This document shows, in pieces, positions 1 to 12,941 of a stretch of 64,000 nucleotides of DNA. The position numbers and the translations under genes are program-made. This DNA comes from Cyclina sinensis (Eukaryota > Mollusca > Bivalvia > Venerida > Veneridae). The stretch spans positions 49,201,134-49,265,133 of the forward strand of contig JAAONU010000001.1 in assembly GCA_012932295.1 (NCBI GenBank). Direction: 5' to 3'. Numbering within the stretch: position 1 is the first letter of the stretch; each line of letters opens with the position of its first letter. The notes under the pieces were generated by a model. That model worked only from the letters and a program-made list of their open reading frames with translations, had not been told where the DNA came from and made no database searches.

Positions 1-1340
1 ATTCTAATCGCTTTAAGGAAAATAAAGTCAAGGAATCATTCAGTTTCCATCAGAAAAAAATGGGAGAAAAAAGCAGGATGTTTTAAAAATCTCTAAGATT
101 GAAACAGAAAGGTTTCCTTAGGAACACTTATGTCGCACTTATCTCGTCTGAGTGAGGGTTGCCTTATAAACTTTTCTCCCTAGCTGTCCACTTGTTCAGA
201 AGTTTAGGTTGGGAAAGGAAGATGTCTAGAGTGGTCTACGTCTTTGACCGAAAAGGATGAACGACGACGAAAGCCTGAACCTGAAGACCACTGACAAAGT
301 TTTCTTTGTCTTCTGTCATGCTAAACATGGACGTAAAATTACGCTCCTACTTAAAAACTACACATAAATTGTTTTTCACCCGCTACAGGTATATTAATTT
401 TACCTATGATAGGAAATTGACATGCCAGTACAGACGATATTAAAGATCGACTAGTTTGTCTTGTAAATAAATTCAGAAGCAAGAACTTCTATTTTTATCT
501 CTACAAACACAATGTAGCCCACAGTATCCATATTTAGATCGTTTTCTATAAAGAATGGGCTATTTTAAGAAACTGTTATATATTTGGATCCTTGTTAACA
601 TTTCTTTAGGAAAAAAGAGACAATATTTACTAAGACTAGATTCTTCAAGCTGAGAGCACTATGGTATAAAATGATTGAACTTTTAGATAATGTCATTGTA
701 ACATTTCCAATATCTGTGACAGTATGTTCACACATTTTCCTGCAGGTGAACAATATGGCACGACAAACCTTTCACCACAAAGACAAGCGGCTCTCTGTGT
801 TAAGATATAGCTGATTAATTAAAAAAAATATGTTCCTTTAAGTTTAAAATCTAAAACCTAAATATGAAAGACGGTTTCATTAACTATTTTATGTGCATGA
901 AAACTTCTAGCTCATGTTCTTTTCGTTCCCATGTATGATCTGATAACTGCTGCTTGGAAACTATCAATATGTGAAAAGAAATTAATCAACACCGACTGAA
1001 TCGAATGCGAAAGATCACTAAGAGAAGCAAGTAGTCCGAAAACACGGAAAAAGACTTCCCCTCAATCCACGAACCTTCAATACAGCAATATACACAAATG
1101 TATTTACACAAACTTACCTTCTGTCACGCAGGGGTTAGATGATTAATCCTCAAGTTTTGATACAATCGTATGGCTGAATCACTTTTCAGAGGTGAGTACA
1201 CTTTGTAATCTCTACGTAAGCTAACCAGATCCCCATACAGCTCTTAGGTACATACTGTTTATTTAAAGATAGAACAATAATAAAAGGTTCTTAGTAAAAA
1301 AAATCTGGCACTGTGCCAGAACTCGAGTAATAAATCGAGA
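1..1340. other. No recognisable gene
   Basis: AT-rich sequence with no long open frame on either strand and no repeat that I recognise. A donor-like sequence on the minus strand near 1117 (GAAG followed by GTAAGTT) could end an untranslated exon, but nothing supports a coding exon around it. Confidence 0.5.
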
Positions 1341-3040
1341 TTTTATTATACACCCGTCGAAAGACGGCCGTATTATGGGAAACCCCGTGGCGGGCGGCGT
1401 CCAGACTTTGTCCGGACCATAATTCTGTTGCTAATAATTTGGCTGACATAAAACTTGCTTTCTTGCAATGAGTAGAAGAACAAGAACCATAAATCTGCCT
1501 GGTTACATTTTTAATTATTTCCCCTATTGGAATTTTTTTGTCCGGAGCTTAACTTTAAAACTATGAACTTAAAGTAAAGATCAGAAGTGCAATGCCCAAA
1601 ATGTATAACTCAACCTTATCCATTTTTTAGTAATCTCCCCTTCTTTAATTTCCATAATGTTTTTTTATCCGGAGAATAACTTGAACACTATGAATGGATT
1701 CTCTTGAAACTTATGATAACGATAGATGGTAAACAGTAGAAGTGCAGTGTGTAAAAACTATAACACTTCCTGGTTCCAATTTTGAATCATCTCCCCTCTT
1801 ATTTTATTTTTGACCGGAGCATAACTTAAAAACTATCGAGTGAATTGACGTGAAACTTAAAATATAGGCAGCTGGCGATAAGAAAAATTGCAGTGCCTAA
1901 AAGTATAATGCTACCTTATCTTGCTTTTTAGGTAATCTCCCCTTCTTTAATTTCTATAATAATTTTTTTTTCAGGAGCATAACTTGAACATTTATTTGTA
2001 CCATCTATCTTTATTCTTTAGCTTCAAGACAATTCCTTTTATACTGTGCAGAGCATAGGAACCATAACTCTTCCTGGTCCTATTTTCAAATTATCTCCTT
2101 ATCTCTCTAAAAAATTGACCGCAGCAAAACTTCAAACCTGAAAATGAAGTGCATTGATGTGAAACTTAAAATAGAGGCAGCTGACGACAAGAGAAAAGGC
2201 ACTGCCAAAGAAACGTATTTTGCCTTATTCAGATTTTTTAGTAATCTCCCCCTTTTTTTTAATTTCAAAAATGAATTTTTGTCCGGAACATAACTTGAAC
2301 ACTATGAAAGGGATTGCCTTGAAATTTAAGAGAAAGATAGATGGTAAGAACTGAAAGTGCAGTGCACAAGAATCATAACTCTTCCTGGTCCCATTTTTTA
2401 ATTATCTTCCCTATTAATTCTTTTTTTATTTTTTTTTGCGGAGCATAACTTCAAAACTATGAAGTGCATTGATATGAAACTTTAAATATAAATAGCTGGC
2501 GACAAAAAAAATGTAGTACCAAAGAAGCGTTTTTTACCTTATCCAGATTTTGTGTAATCTCCCCTTTTTTAATTTCAATAATGAAATTTGTCCGTAGCAT
2601 ACCTTGAACACTATAAAAGTGATTGCCTTGAAACTTAAAATAAAGATAGATGGTACGAAGTAGAAGTGAAGTGCATAAGAACCATAACTCTTGCTGACCC
2701 AATTTTGAATAATCCCCCTTCTTGATAATGTTTTTGTCCGGAGCTTTGCTTTAAAATTATGAACGAATTGGTGTCAAACTTAAAATATAGATAGCTAGTG
2801 ACAAGGAGAAGTGCATTGCACAAGGAGCATAACTCTACTTTATCCAGTTTGAAGTTACCTACGTTTCTTTGGTTTTATAATGATTTCTTGTCCAGGGCAA
2901 AACTTTATCGTTATAAAAGGGATTGCCTTGAAAATTAAAATAGAGATACGTGGTAAGAAGAAGTGCAGTGCCAAAATGTGTCTCTGTCAGGTCTCAAATT
3001 TGAATGATCTCCCTTCTTACAACATTTTTGGTATATAAAT
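1341..3040. repeat. Degenerate ~150 bp tandem satellite, about ten units
   Basis: The block opens with cccgtcgaaagacggccgta near 1352. It then repeats a unit marked by a gtccggagcataacttgaac-like core. Cores start near 1541, 1669, 1813, 1971, 2116, 2281, 2437, 2590, 2737 and 2891, a spacing of about 130-165 bp. Two unit flavours alternate (one with gattgccttgaaactt, one with gcattgatgtgaaactt), suggesting a dimeric ~300 bp higher-order unit. Units are clearly diverged from each other. Short open frames in the block are by-products of the repeat. Confidence 0.8.
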
Positions 3041-3153
3041 ATTTTATGGTATATTGATCCTTAAAGTCGATTCGGCACAGACCTGTAAAAATATTCTTGC
3101 TGTATTTGATGATTTCCATTTATATGTGTGCAATCTATTGTGCGATGCTTTTT

Positions 3154-4151
3154 ATATGCCCGAAGGGGGCATATTATGTTATGGTCCAGGGCGTCCGTCT
3201 GTCCGTCCGCTGGCAATTTTGTTTCTGGAGGATAACTTGAGTTCTCTTTGGCCTTCAGTTTTTTGCCTTCATGTGATTATTGCCCATATTGAGTGGATGA
3301 CCCCTATTGATTTTGGAGTCAGTAGCTCAAAGGTCAATGTCACATGGACCTTAACACTGAAAACCATTTCCGCCAAGTAACTTGACAATCATTCGTAATA
3401 GAGACTTCAAAATGTATATCATGATTGCACACATGGAGTGAATGACTCCTATTGACTTTGGGTTCAGTAGGTCAAAGAGCAAGGCTACAGTGACCTTAAC
3501 ATTGAAAACCATTTCCGCTATGTAACTTGACAATCGTTTTGTAGGGACTCCAATTTGTACTTCGTGATTGGACACATTGAGTGGATGATTCCTATTTATT
3601 TTTGGATCAGTATGTCAAAGGTCAAGGACACAGTGACCTAAATGTTTAGAATCATTTACACTCTATAACTCGACAACCATTTACCATATAGATTTCAAGA
3701 TTCACTTAATGGTTGGACACATTGAGTGAATGACACCTATTTATTTTGGGGTCAGTAGGTCAAAGGTCAAGGTCACAGTGACCTTAACATTGAAAACCAT
3801 TTCCGCCATGTAACTTGACAATCATTTGTTGTAGAGACTTTAAACTTTTTATCATGATTGCACACATTAAGTGGATGACCCCTATACATTTTTTGGGGTC
3901 AGTATTGCAAAGGTCAGGGTGACAGTGACCTAAATGTTTAGAATCATTTACACTCTGTAACTCGACAACCATTTTTCATAGAGTCTTCAAAATTCATATA
4001 ATGGTTGAACACATTGAAGACCCCTATTGATTTTGGCGTCAGTAGGTAAAAAAATCTAAATTTAAAGTAAATCATTTAATTTTGAAGCCTAAGGTTTCCT
4101 CACTTATATCACAAATGCATCATATTTAGAAAAAATACCCTTCGGGCATAT
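3154..4151. mobile_element. ~1 kb element: satellite core between 14 bp inverted ends
   Basis: The left end atatgcccgaaggg (3154-3167) is matched exactly, inverted, by cccttcgggcatat (4138-4151). Between them lie a gtccgtctgtccgtccg run and about six units of ~145 bp, marked by gtcagtaggtcaaaggtcaa near 3318, 3463, 3606, 3751, 3898 and 4039. Inverted ends around a tandem core fit the MITE-with-satellite elements described in bivalves; no transposase is present. The left end is itself partly self-complementary, so part of the end match could be coincidental. A truncated relative lies at 42045-42395. The 3154-4151 boundaries have no clear target duplication. Confidence 0.6.
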
Positions 4152-5735
4152 AATGCATCGCCCAGCGGTGCTCTTGTTGTTCTTGTTTTAATTACGATCC
4201 AAATTGAACGGGCATCCAAATAGAAAATATTTGCTCCAAGTGCCGACTCATGCGAGTGACTTTGGACATATTTATCTGTAGTAACGTTTTGTATTCCTTA
4301 CCGCCTTTTGAAACTTCTGAGCAATATAAATTCGTATCAAAACAAAAGCTAATATCCTGAAACAAAATTGTATTGGTTTCTGCTATTTAATAAGGTGACT
4401 TACGTTTTTAAAATTTTCTGTTCATTTTTAGCATAAAAATATGCGGAATAAATGAAAACGTGAAGAAACTAAATCCAATATGATCCCCCTGGTTTTTGTT
4501 TAATTGTTGTACTGTACAGATTCATTAAAACATTGCTATTCGAGGAAAACATACACGCTTTTTTATTAACTTCTGGCAAATCAATAATATCTGCATTAAA
4601 AACGATATTCCACTCTTTTTTAACGTAAAAGTTCAGACAACATTTTTTCATGAAACATGTCAATTAGAACAAATGCTGATTTCTTCATTAAACTTTCTGG
4701 TTTAGATTACTATTAACTTTGCGAGATGCCATCTTTAGAGGCCTTATGTAAAACAAATCCTTACCTTCTGTACGTAAATTCCTTTCAGTTATATTTGAAA
4801 CGTTATCTTGCGAATTGTTTGGCTGTGAAAGAAAGTTATCTAAAGAAAAGCCCTTTCACAGATGTTTTACGATAATCTAAACAAATGTGATAATTAGAAA
4901 CATGTCACTGCGCATGGTTTTCATGCCGATATCGAATCAATGTGTAACTTATTTCATTACTTCCCAAACACCCTAGAAGATGTGTTATGTTTGCATGTCC
5001 TTTTAACATTACAATAAACGCCGTAAGTGCAATAAAATGATAATTAAGTGAATGTGCAAATATTTACCGCCCACGAAATGTGATAATAGCCGCCAACAAC
5101 AATCACACGATTTTAAGAAGTTAAAACAATCATTTTACAAAGATAGCGGGGTAAGCTCTCGCAAATTATTTAAACTAGTTTTCAGGACTGACTTCTTTAC
5201 TTCTGACCCGTACTCATTTAAACAGCTTTAATTGTTCGAGCATAATTGTCAGTGGCAAAGTAATTACTTATTAGAATCCTAAATAGTTTCAGCATACACG
5301 TTTTACAGTAGGTTTTTTTTTATAAATAACAGTCTAAGTGCAAAGCTTATCACTGGTAAAGAGGTAATCTGCTCTGCTATGGAATGTCAGTGATTCAAGC
5401 AGGATATATCAACATAGAAAAAGCGATAACGACCTCGGGCGTAATGATGCAAACAGTTATTATTTTTAAAAATATTTTTTTCCTTATAAGAATGACCGCG
5501 GTTATTAAGACGTATCTGTATACGTTCGATATTTAACGAAATTAATGATAATTAACTACATCTAACTGTCCAAAAAGTACAAAAAATTGATCTGACATAT
5601 GTAAATGAGTTCATTACTGTTAAGTATGAAAAGAATAAACATTATTAGCATAATATGTTATGCGGAGCACCTCATAATTCGGTGTATAAGTTTTATAGGT
5701 AAAATTAAGGTTTAAATGAAAGTAGGACTTTCAAC
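4152..5735. other. No recognisable gene; upstream flank of peptide gene
   Basis: AT-rich sequence. The 64-residue minus frame around 4469-4663 has no homology that I recognise and no splice context. I see no repeat family here. Confidence 0.45.
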
Positions 5736-5742
5736 ATATATA
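5736..5742 (+). promoter_or_regulatory. TATA-box candidate of the peptide gene
   Basis: ATATATA lies 41 bases before the first ATG at 5783. A start of transcription about 30 bases downstream would fall in the pyrimidine-rich ttcactgtcttcacttc and give a very short leader. Inferred from spacing only. Confidence 0.4.
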
Positions 5743-5782
5743 GTGCGTTAAGTGCATGCACTTTCACTGTCTTCACTTCATA

Positions 5783-8700
5783 ATGATGAAAACAATGCAG
5801 CTTATCATATACATACTGGTATCACTGATTTTAACAGGTAATTACCTAATTTATGTATTTTTTCATCATTTTTTCCCAGTTTGCACTTAAAGATAACAGG
5901 GCGTGTTTTTCAATATACAGTTTCATTTTTCATTTAAGGATAAAACAACTATTTCTTCGTTTTGCCTTATGTTGTTATATGTTGTTAAGTAAGAATGTTT
6001 AAATAACCGAACTTTTCTTATTCCTTAAAACCTTCGCTCATGTATATTTTGTTTGTAAGTTTCATGCAAAGTAAGCCATGGGTTTACTTACCAAGGGGTA
6101 GGACCTAAATCATGTAGCTCGGTGCTTTAAGCGAGAAAAACGTGTAGTCTATGACTAATGTCGTCAGTTTTCGCGTAAATATTCAGGAATTTGGATAAAT
6201 TTTCAACAGCTATGGGGATTGTCTTGGAATATTTGTATAATGTATAGGACTAGTACCTAGCCATATATGTATGCTAACTGTAGCTGCTATTTGACAGAAG
6301 AAGAAATGTGTTACAAAAAAGTTATTGAAGGGATGCCAACAAAGGTGTCCCATGTTTTGTGTGAATCTGCAATATTTTGCTTTGGTTTTTCAGCTTGACC
6401 AACAATTTTGCGCCATTAAAATGATATTTTAAGTAAACAGAAACAGAATTAAACATTTACAACCAGTTAGGAGCATACATAATGCATCTATGTTCGATTT
6501 TTCTAACTTTAAGACAATAACGTGTTGTTTGAGTCACTTTAAGGCCATATTGTGTAACCTCGGTTCTTTCATAACTGCATACCGGTATTCTAATACATAA
6601 AATATCTTTCTGCCACTAGCATATTGGTTATATTTAACAGTTATTTTGTACTATATCATACCCAAAACCAGTGTTTGTCCAATTTAAAGGCATTACATTA
6701 ACTACACATGGTGATTTTATGAAGTGAAAGCAATCGAATGTCTGTTGATACAACTTAAGTTAACGTTCAGTATATGTATTCGTTCAAGATTGTTTTTACA
6801 GACAGCTAAATAATGTTAACAATAAACAATTCTTACAGTTGTGAGTCGAAGCAATAATTTAATATCATAATCAGAATTCAGATTTTGTTTGATATCCAGC
6901 GAGAATTAAAAGATTAAAAAGATTAGAATATTTTAGCTCAAATTCACCATGGAATTGTAGATGCCAGAATGATAAACTCTATACTCTGTAACTTTGGGCA
7001 ACAGCTCGTTAATAAAATATCATAGCAAAATGGCATTATGACATATACTTACAAGCTGTTCATACATACCATACATGAGAAGTAAATAGATCCTCCAAAG
7101 GTAACATTTTTTTTCACAAATATAAAATTAAATCTCGGATGTATTAAGATACCTGACGGCTTGGAGATAAGGGAGGTCAGTGATTTTTGCAAACTATTTC
7201 ATTTTCAAAGTCTTCCCAAGTTTCCTTAGTAAAGACTAATCACTACTTGCAGGAAATGCCTTAAAACCACAATTATTAGCAACCTAATTCAATTTATTGC
7301 AAAACGGCAGTTTAAGCAAAGTGATGATATTTATCAGCCAGGTCTATTTTTACATAAAAGGATTTTCACTTCATCTTTATTCTTTGACATTGTTTTTAAT
7401 ACTACGAATAAATACGAAAATATACACGTAATTTCTCATCCAGACTTCATAAAACCATTCTAATCATGTATACATTTGAACCAACTAATTATGCAAATAC
7501 ATTTTACATCAAATTTTCTCTTTTTTTCTGTGTGTGCTCACGGAGAGATGATAATGTTGTCATAGAACTTTATGTTCATTTTTTCATTTAAGTTTAATGA
7601 TAGTCCAGTCAATGCGGAAGAAATATTGACTGATATGATTGTGGAAGAAGGAAGATAATATTTTTCAAACTCCATTAAAAACTATAAATGTTTTAAGAAA
7701 TCTAACTTGTCTAATTTGCGTGTATCTCTTATTTGTTTCCTTTTAAATGAAATAATGGTAAGATGCAAATGAACATTGGATACGCCGTCCAAGAATAAAT
7801 GTCGCATAGATATTCTGTTGAGTCCAGGGATTGAACCATTCGCCTTTTAATGACTATATGGAGCTTAGCACATTGGCAGTTTTTATATGTACCAAGTATA
7901 TACAGTTACTTTAACTGTGTGGCACAGGCTGTCTGTCAGTTGACTATTTGATTTCGTACAACTTAGGAAGTCCTTTTTGATTTTGATTTTATGAATATAA
8001 TGTTTGCATGTATGTTATATCTACAAAATTGTCAATTTTGATTTTTTTAATAAAATCTACAGACTTGTGATCAAGTCAAAACCTTTCATAGTTTAAAATT
8101 TACTTGTAATATTGTATTTGTATCTGACAATGAAAAGCACCACATAACATTCCAGTCTTAAAATCGCAAGTGTTCAAATTCATTATACAAACAGAACTCT
8201 TTGTAAAAATTTTCAACATGCTTATTTTGAAAAACTTAACTTTAACATCAATAAAGAACCGAGGTTACACAATATGGTCTTAAAGTGACCCAAACTACAC
8301 GTTTATTGTCTTTAAGTTAAAAAAATGAACATAATATATAATATATGTTCCTAACTGGTTGTAAATCTTTAATTGCGTGCCCTTTTAATTGAAATATTGT
8401 TTCAATGGCGCAGAATGGTTTGATAAGTTCAAAAACCTAAGCAAATTATTGCAGATTCACACAAAACATGGGACACCTTTGTTGGCATCCCTTCAATAAC
8501 TTTTTTTTAACACATTTCTTCTTCTGTCAAATAGCAGCTACAGTAAGCATACATATATGGCTAGGTACTAGTCCTATACATTATACAAATATTCCAAGAC
8601 AATCCCCATAGCTGTTGAAAATTTATCCAAATTCCTGAATATTTTCGCGAAAACTGACGACATTAGTCATAGACTACACGTTTTTCTCGCTTAAAGCACC

Positions 8701-10320
8701 GAGCTACATGATTTAGGTCCTACCCCTTGCTTACTATGTATACGCGCGGACTTCACGTAGCTATAACATAAAACATCGACTGAGCGTGCTTAATTGTAAG
8801 ATTTACAAATATTTTACTTAGTGACTGAAATCAATACTGGATCACATGTGTTTATATCACGCAAGGTTTGTGACGTTTAATCTTGATTTAATTATAAAAG
8901 TATAACACAACAAAAACAAAATGCATACAGTTTAAAACATGTATTCAATATTTCTATGCTGCTTCGATATTAATTCTCAGTAATTCGGTTTGTGATTTTT
9001 AAAAACAAAAAAGCGGACACCAAGTGTCTAATACTTAAACTAGATGTCCAGAACTAAAGCCTGTAATGCATAGAAACCTTGATGCTGTAAATGCTTGTGT
9101 ATGGAACGATCTGTGCAACACAGGACAAAACAGATGTTCACTGGTTTATGTAAAATAATTATAGTAATCATTAAAGTTCTTTTTTTTTAATTCAAATTTA
9201 ATTATTCAGATCGATTTATTACTAAACTATTGTTAAAAAATGCTCTTGTACAAATGAAAACTTAAGATGTGAGTGATTGTTTGTATCTAGAGATAAAAAT
9301 CAGTGAAAAGTAGAAGCACAAGTTTCTAATTGAAATCAAAACATAAAATACTTTTTCTAAATGATATGAAGTCTTCAATAAATGCAAAAATAATTGATTT
9401 GGAAAACTGAGTTATACTTCTTGTGCCTTGGTGCCCTCGACACATGACGCCAAAAAGAACCAGTTTAAGAACACATTTTATTGTTACAACTGAAGTAAAC
9501 AAATTTAGGAGAAGTAAAAATTAGATCATCTCATCCAAATTTCTGATTAATTGACTTGAAAAAAAAAAAAGTCGATTAATCAAGTCATGACATCTTTAAT
9601 TATAATATACATCCAGCAAATGATAAATCAGCACATCGTTAGTTTGACTATGTTGTAGTTATATATGGCAACTTCTGTTACAGATGTGGACGCTGAGACA
9701 AGTACATTTGTTGACCTAGTGATGAAAAAGATGGAACAATCTAATCCTACATTGCTCCATAACATTGTCAAACGGCAAGACTGGTAAGAGACTGGACTAA
9801 TATGTCTTAGGTTGAGCTGTGGTGAAGGTTCGAATCCCGTTAACTAAATTTAATTCCCGGTTTTATTTTCTCGCGTTGGATACTGACCAAAACTTGTATA
9901 TATATTTAGGTACATCTAATCATCATCTTTGTAGGAAATTACAAAATAAAAGATTCATTTTATAATATCATTTAGAACTCTATTTTATTTTAATTTGTTT
10001 ACTTTAATCAGCGCATGTTTTTATAAACATCAGTCTAGCTTTTTATATATCATAGATTATACCAATCCATTTAAAGAGTAAAACTTGTAAAAGTACAGCC
10101 CATTTTTCCTAGTTTAAGACTATGAAAGTAATGGTTTTGCTTTGCTGGGACTGTAAGCTATTTGTTATCAGATGAAAATTTCAAGTCCTGAAAATGATGA
10201 TCATGATAATTGTATTATTTATTTTTTTGCTTCAGGTTAGTCTGTGGTTCCTGTGGATATAGCTCAAAAAAAGGAGATGAAGTTAAACTTGATAGCAATC
10301 AGACTGTTCAAGCTATTTGA
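5783..10320 (+). CDS. Small secreted peptide precursor, 79 aa, three exons
   Basis: Exons join(5783..5837, 9684..9783, 10236..10320) give 240 coding bases with matching phases 1 and 2. Every junction has a good consensus (ACAG/GTAATT, TTACAG/AT, GACTG/GTAAGA, TTCAG/G). Residues 1-18 are a hydrophobic signal peptide (MMKTMQLIIYILVSLILT). The acidic and amphipathic residues 19-47 are followed by Lys48-Arg49, then the 13-residue stretch QDWLVCGSCGYSS (50-62), then Lys63-Lys64 and a 15-residue acidic tail with one N-glycosylation sequon (N73-Q-T). A segment between two dibasic sites, with an N-terminal Gln and a CxxC loop, is the layout of a neuropeptide or peptide hormone precursor. I do not recognise the peptide. 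The first two codons are both ATG. Intron 1 (3846 bp) contains a 2.6 kb foldback element. It could instead be a small secreted non-hormone peptide; no transcript data are available. Confidence 0.62.
6092..8729. mobile_element. Foldback/long-TIR transposon, 2638 bp, inside intron 1 of the peptide gene
   Basis: The left arm 6092-6569 (478 bp) is the reverse complement, with few mismatches, of the right arm 8253-8729 (477 bp). The ends read caaggggtaggacctaaat inward and ataggtcctaccccttg-like at the right. A direct repeat cttac flanks both sides (6087-6091 and 8730-8734), consistent with a 5 bp target duplication. The 1.68 kb between the arms has no open frame of 60 codons or more, so the element is non-autonomous. 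The transposase superfamily is not assignable from the ends seen. The arms would form a very long hairpin in the pre-mRNA. Confidence 0.85.
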
Positions 10321-10378
10321 AATATACATTTCATTCGAACTGTGTTATTTAATAAATTATAATACGTTGTATTGTTAC

Positions 10379-10384
10379 AATAAA
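10379..10384 (+). promoter_or_regulatory. Polyadenylation signal of the peptide gene
   Basis: AATAAA 59 bases after the stop, followed by a GT/T-rich stretch (cttgttgttttttttatttg), the usual arrangement of cleavage signal and downstream element. A second AATAAA at 10351-10356 is also possible. Confidence 0.6.
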
Positions 10385-10399
10385 TAACTTATGCTTGTT

Positions 10400-12941
10400 G
10401 TTTTTTTTATTTGTTATTTTTTTTCTTTTTTAGTTTTTTTAGTTTTTTTTGTCTCTGGTACCGATTACTTACTTTGTTAAGGTGTCTGAAAATGATTTGT
10501 AGGAGGAAAAGAGACGGCCAAGATAAAAGAATTCGTTGTTTTACGAACATTCCCTTATTTTTTAACAAACATAAGTCACCAGTTTAATAGCTATTAGATA
10601 TTTTAAAGTTACCCTGACAATTGTTCGGAAATAAATGTACAGGAAGTGTTGAGTATTTTAAACAAAAGCCGTCACAAAAAATAATTCTATTTTTTCTGGC
10701 ACATTTTAAAAGACGAATTGTTACCCTCTACACAGTTTTTCTTTAAATTTTGATTTAATTACTATAACCAAATAACGTTTGATTCCTTTTTTTGTGTTCA
10801 TAAAGGCAAAGTGAAATTACTCGGACAAAAACTGCATTTTTTTTTCACAGAATCATAATAACCACATGAAATTGAACTACGAAACACAAGGTTTCTTCCT
10901 GTTCTAGAATTACTGTTTACAATCAATAGTTTTTCCTGTTTTCGTTGCATTGAAAAATCCTTCCCGTGTTTTAAATGGAAATAATTTCTAGGATGTATTT
11001 TATAATGTTAATGCAATCTGTGAAGTTAATATACTGTTAAGCTACATTTTAATGCTAACTGAAAATACGTTGTCTTAAATAACTTCTCATAAATTGTTTT
11101 GGGAGTTTCTATAGCCAGACTCCATGTGACAAACATTTAAAAATATCAATAAAAATGATATTCGTTATCTAGGTGGAACATTTTTTACTCAATGACCAAC
11201 GGAACGTTGCATGCAGTATATTATTCTTTATTATATATTAACGTATGGCGGCAATTAGAAAGTGTTTAGATTTATTTGTTCCTGTGTAAGTTATATAGAT
11301 GCTAGCATTCCATTATTTAATTCTAAAATAAAACACAGACAACTTAAATGTTCAAGGTGTGTAATCTTTTTATTAAACCTCAACTAATTTTTATCAGATG
11401 ATGAGATTTGTTGATACACGGTTGAAAGGTGTCCTCTGTTTCTTGAGTCCGAGTTAAATTGTGGGCTTAATCGTTTAAAAGTGGAATTTCAGTTTCCAAA
11501 ATGGTAACCGCCTTCATCTACTGATATACATAAATGAACATGTCAGATACATATTCTAAGCTTAAGCTTGTCTGTCGGCATCTCGACGGCAGCTTTTCAT
11601 AAGATTTTAAGCAAGCATCTGTAATTAAAAAGGTTTGGACAAGATGGTTACACGATGCGAAGATAGTCACATAAGGCTGCAAAAAACTTTCTTGTTGATT
11701 TCTAATTATATCTATAGATATATGCCTAGGTATCTGACAGATTTCGATGAGCCCCAACGGTTTACTGATTTTTGTTAGTGGATCAAATATTCACAACTAT
11801 TGCCCTACAATGTGTCTAAAGAAGAAGTTTTGTTAGACCCTCTTGAAATTTGAATTCAAAAACACAAAGCTGTAAAAGAGACATTTACGTATAGAGAAAC
11901 TGTATTTAAAAAATCCCTAAATATGCATCCTTTTCAAAACAACGTTGCGGCCGACAAAAGTCATAAAGTCCAAAACGTTTAGGAAGAAGAAAAGGTGTTC
12001 AGTTTCCACATCCTAAAGTCACCCCATCTTGATTCTTATTTCTATTTCCGAGGCTGGACAAAGCGCTAGCTGATACATGTCAGCTAATATATCTATAATG
12101 GCAACAAAGAAGCATCTAGATATTGAATTGTTAGGCTATCAATGGTCAGGAGATGAAATAAGGCATACGCTCATGTACACAGAACGAAAGATATAGGACA
12201 TCCTCTAAACTTTTAATCAATTTTGTACCTATGTAGAAAATGAAAACAGTTACTGCAGAACAGATCAGTTTCCTTCATGTAAACTACCAAAGAGTTTCTT
12301 TTTGTATCTATATATATATTTTTTCGTATCTGGAAAATGTCAGAAATACTGAACTGACTTGCAGACAAGATGGCCGACATGTGTTCTGTTACGTAGAAAT
12401 CGGTCGTATGAATTATGAGAATTTCCGGGTTTTAACTGCCACTTCCGGTCTTGTTATCATTTTCTGTGATCTAAGAAGAATTGATTTAATTGGTAAATCC
12501 GTTGGTCCATATATATCAAGCAATACCATAACATAACTGAAAAAACTACTTTTTGAATACAGTTACAGTCAGGCAGACATTCTTTCAACCAGGATAAAAC
12601 ATTCTCTTTAAATTAAAAGACGGTCTAGTATAAAATCATTCGTATTTTTAACCGATATTTTTTTCTAAGCGTAGTATTCACAGAACAGTAATCTATGAAC
12701 GTGTCAAGCTTGCTCCCTATAACGTATGTCTACTTTCATTCTATAACAAGGAGGTCACTTTTAATTGCAGGAGGGTATAAGTGGTTTTTATTGTTTCTTA
12801 TAAAATACCGTAAATTATTCTTGAGTTTATTTTTGCATTCAAACTAAATATAACATTATTAGTTAAACATGACCGATAATACGTGTGCGTGATCAATTAG
12901 CACGTGAGATTTTTTTAAGTACACAAACATCTAAATCTCAA
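10400..12941. other. No recognisable gene
   Basis: AT-rich sequence. A 98-codon plus frame at 12240-12536 and a 79-codon minus frame at 11518-11757 show no recognisable domain, splice context or second exon, so neither is called. Confidence 0.5.

Noticed and set aside
12240..12536. 98-codon plus open frame as a small gene
   Set aside because: No recognisable domain, signal peptide, supporting splice sites or repeat of the frame elsewhere.
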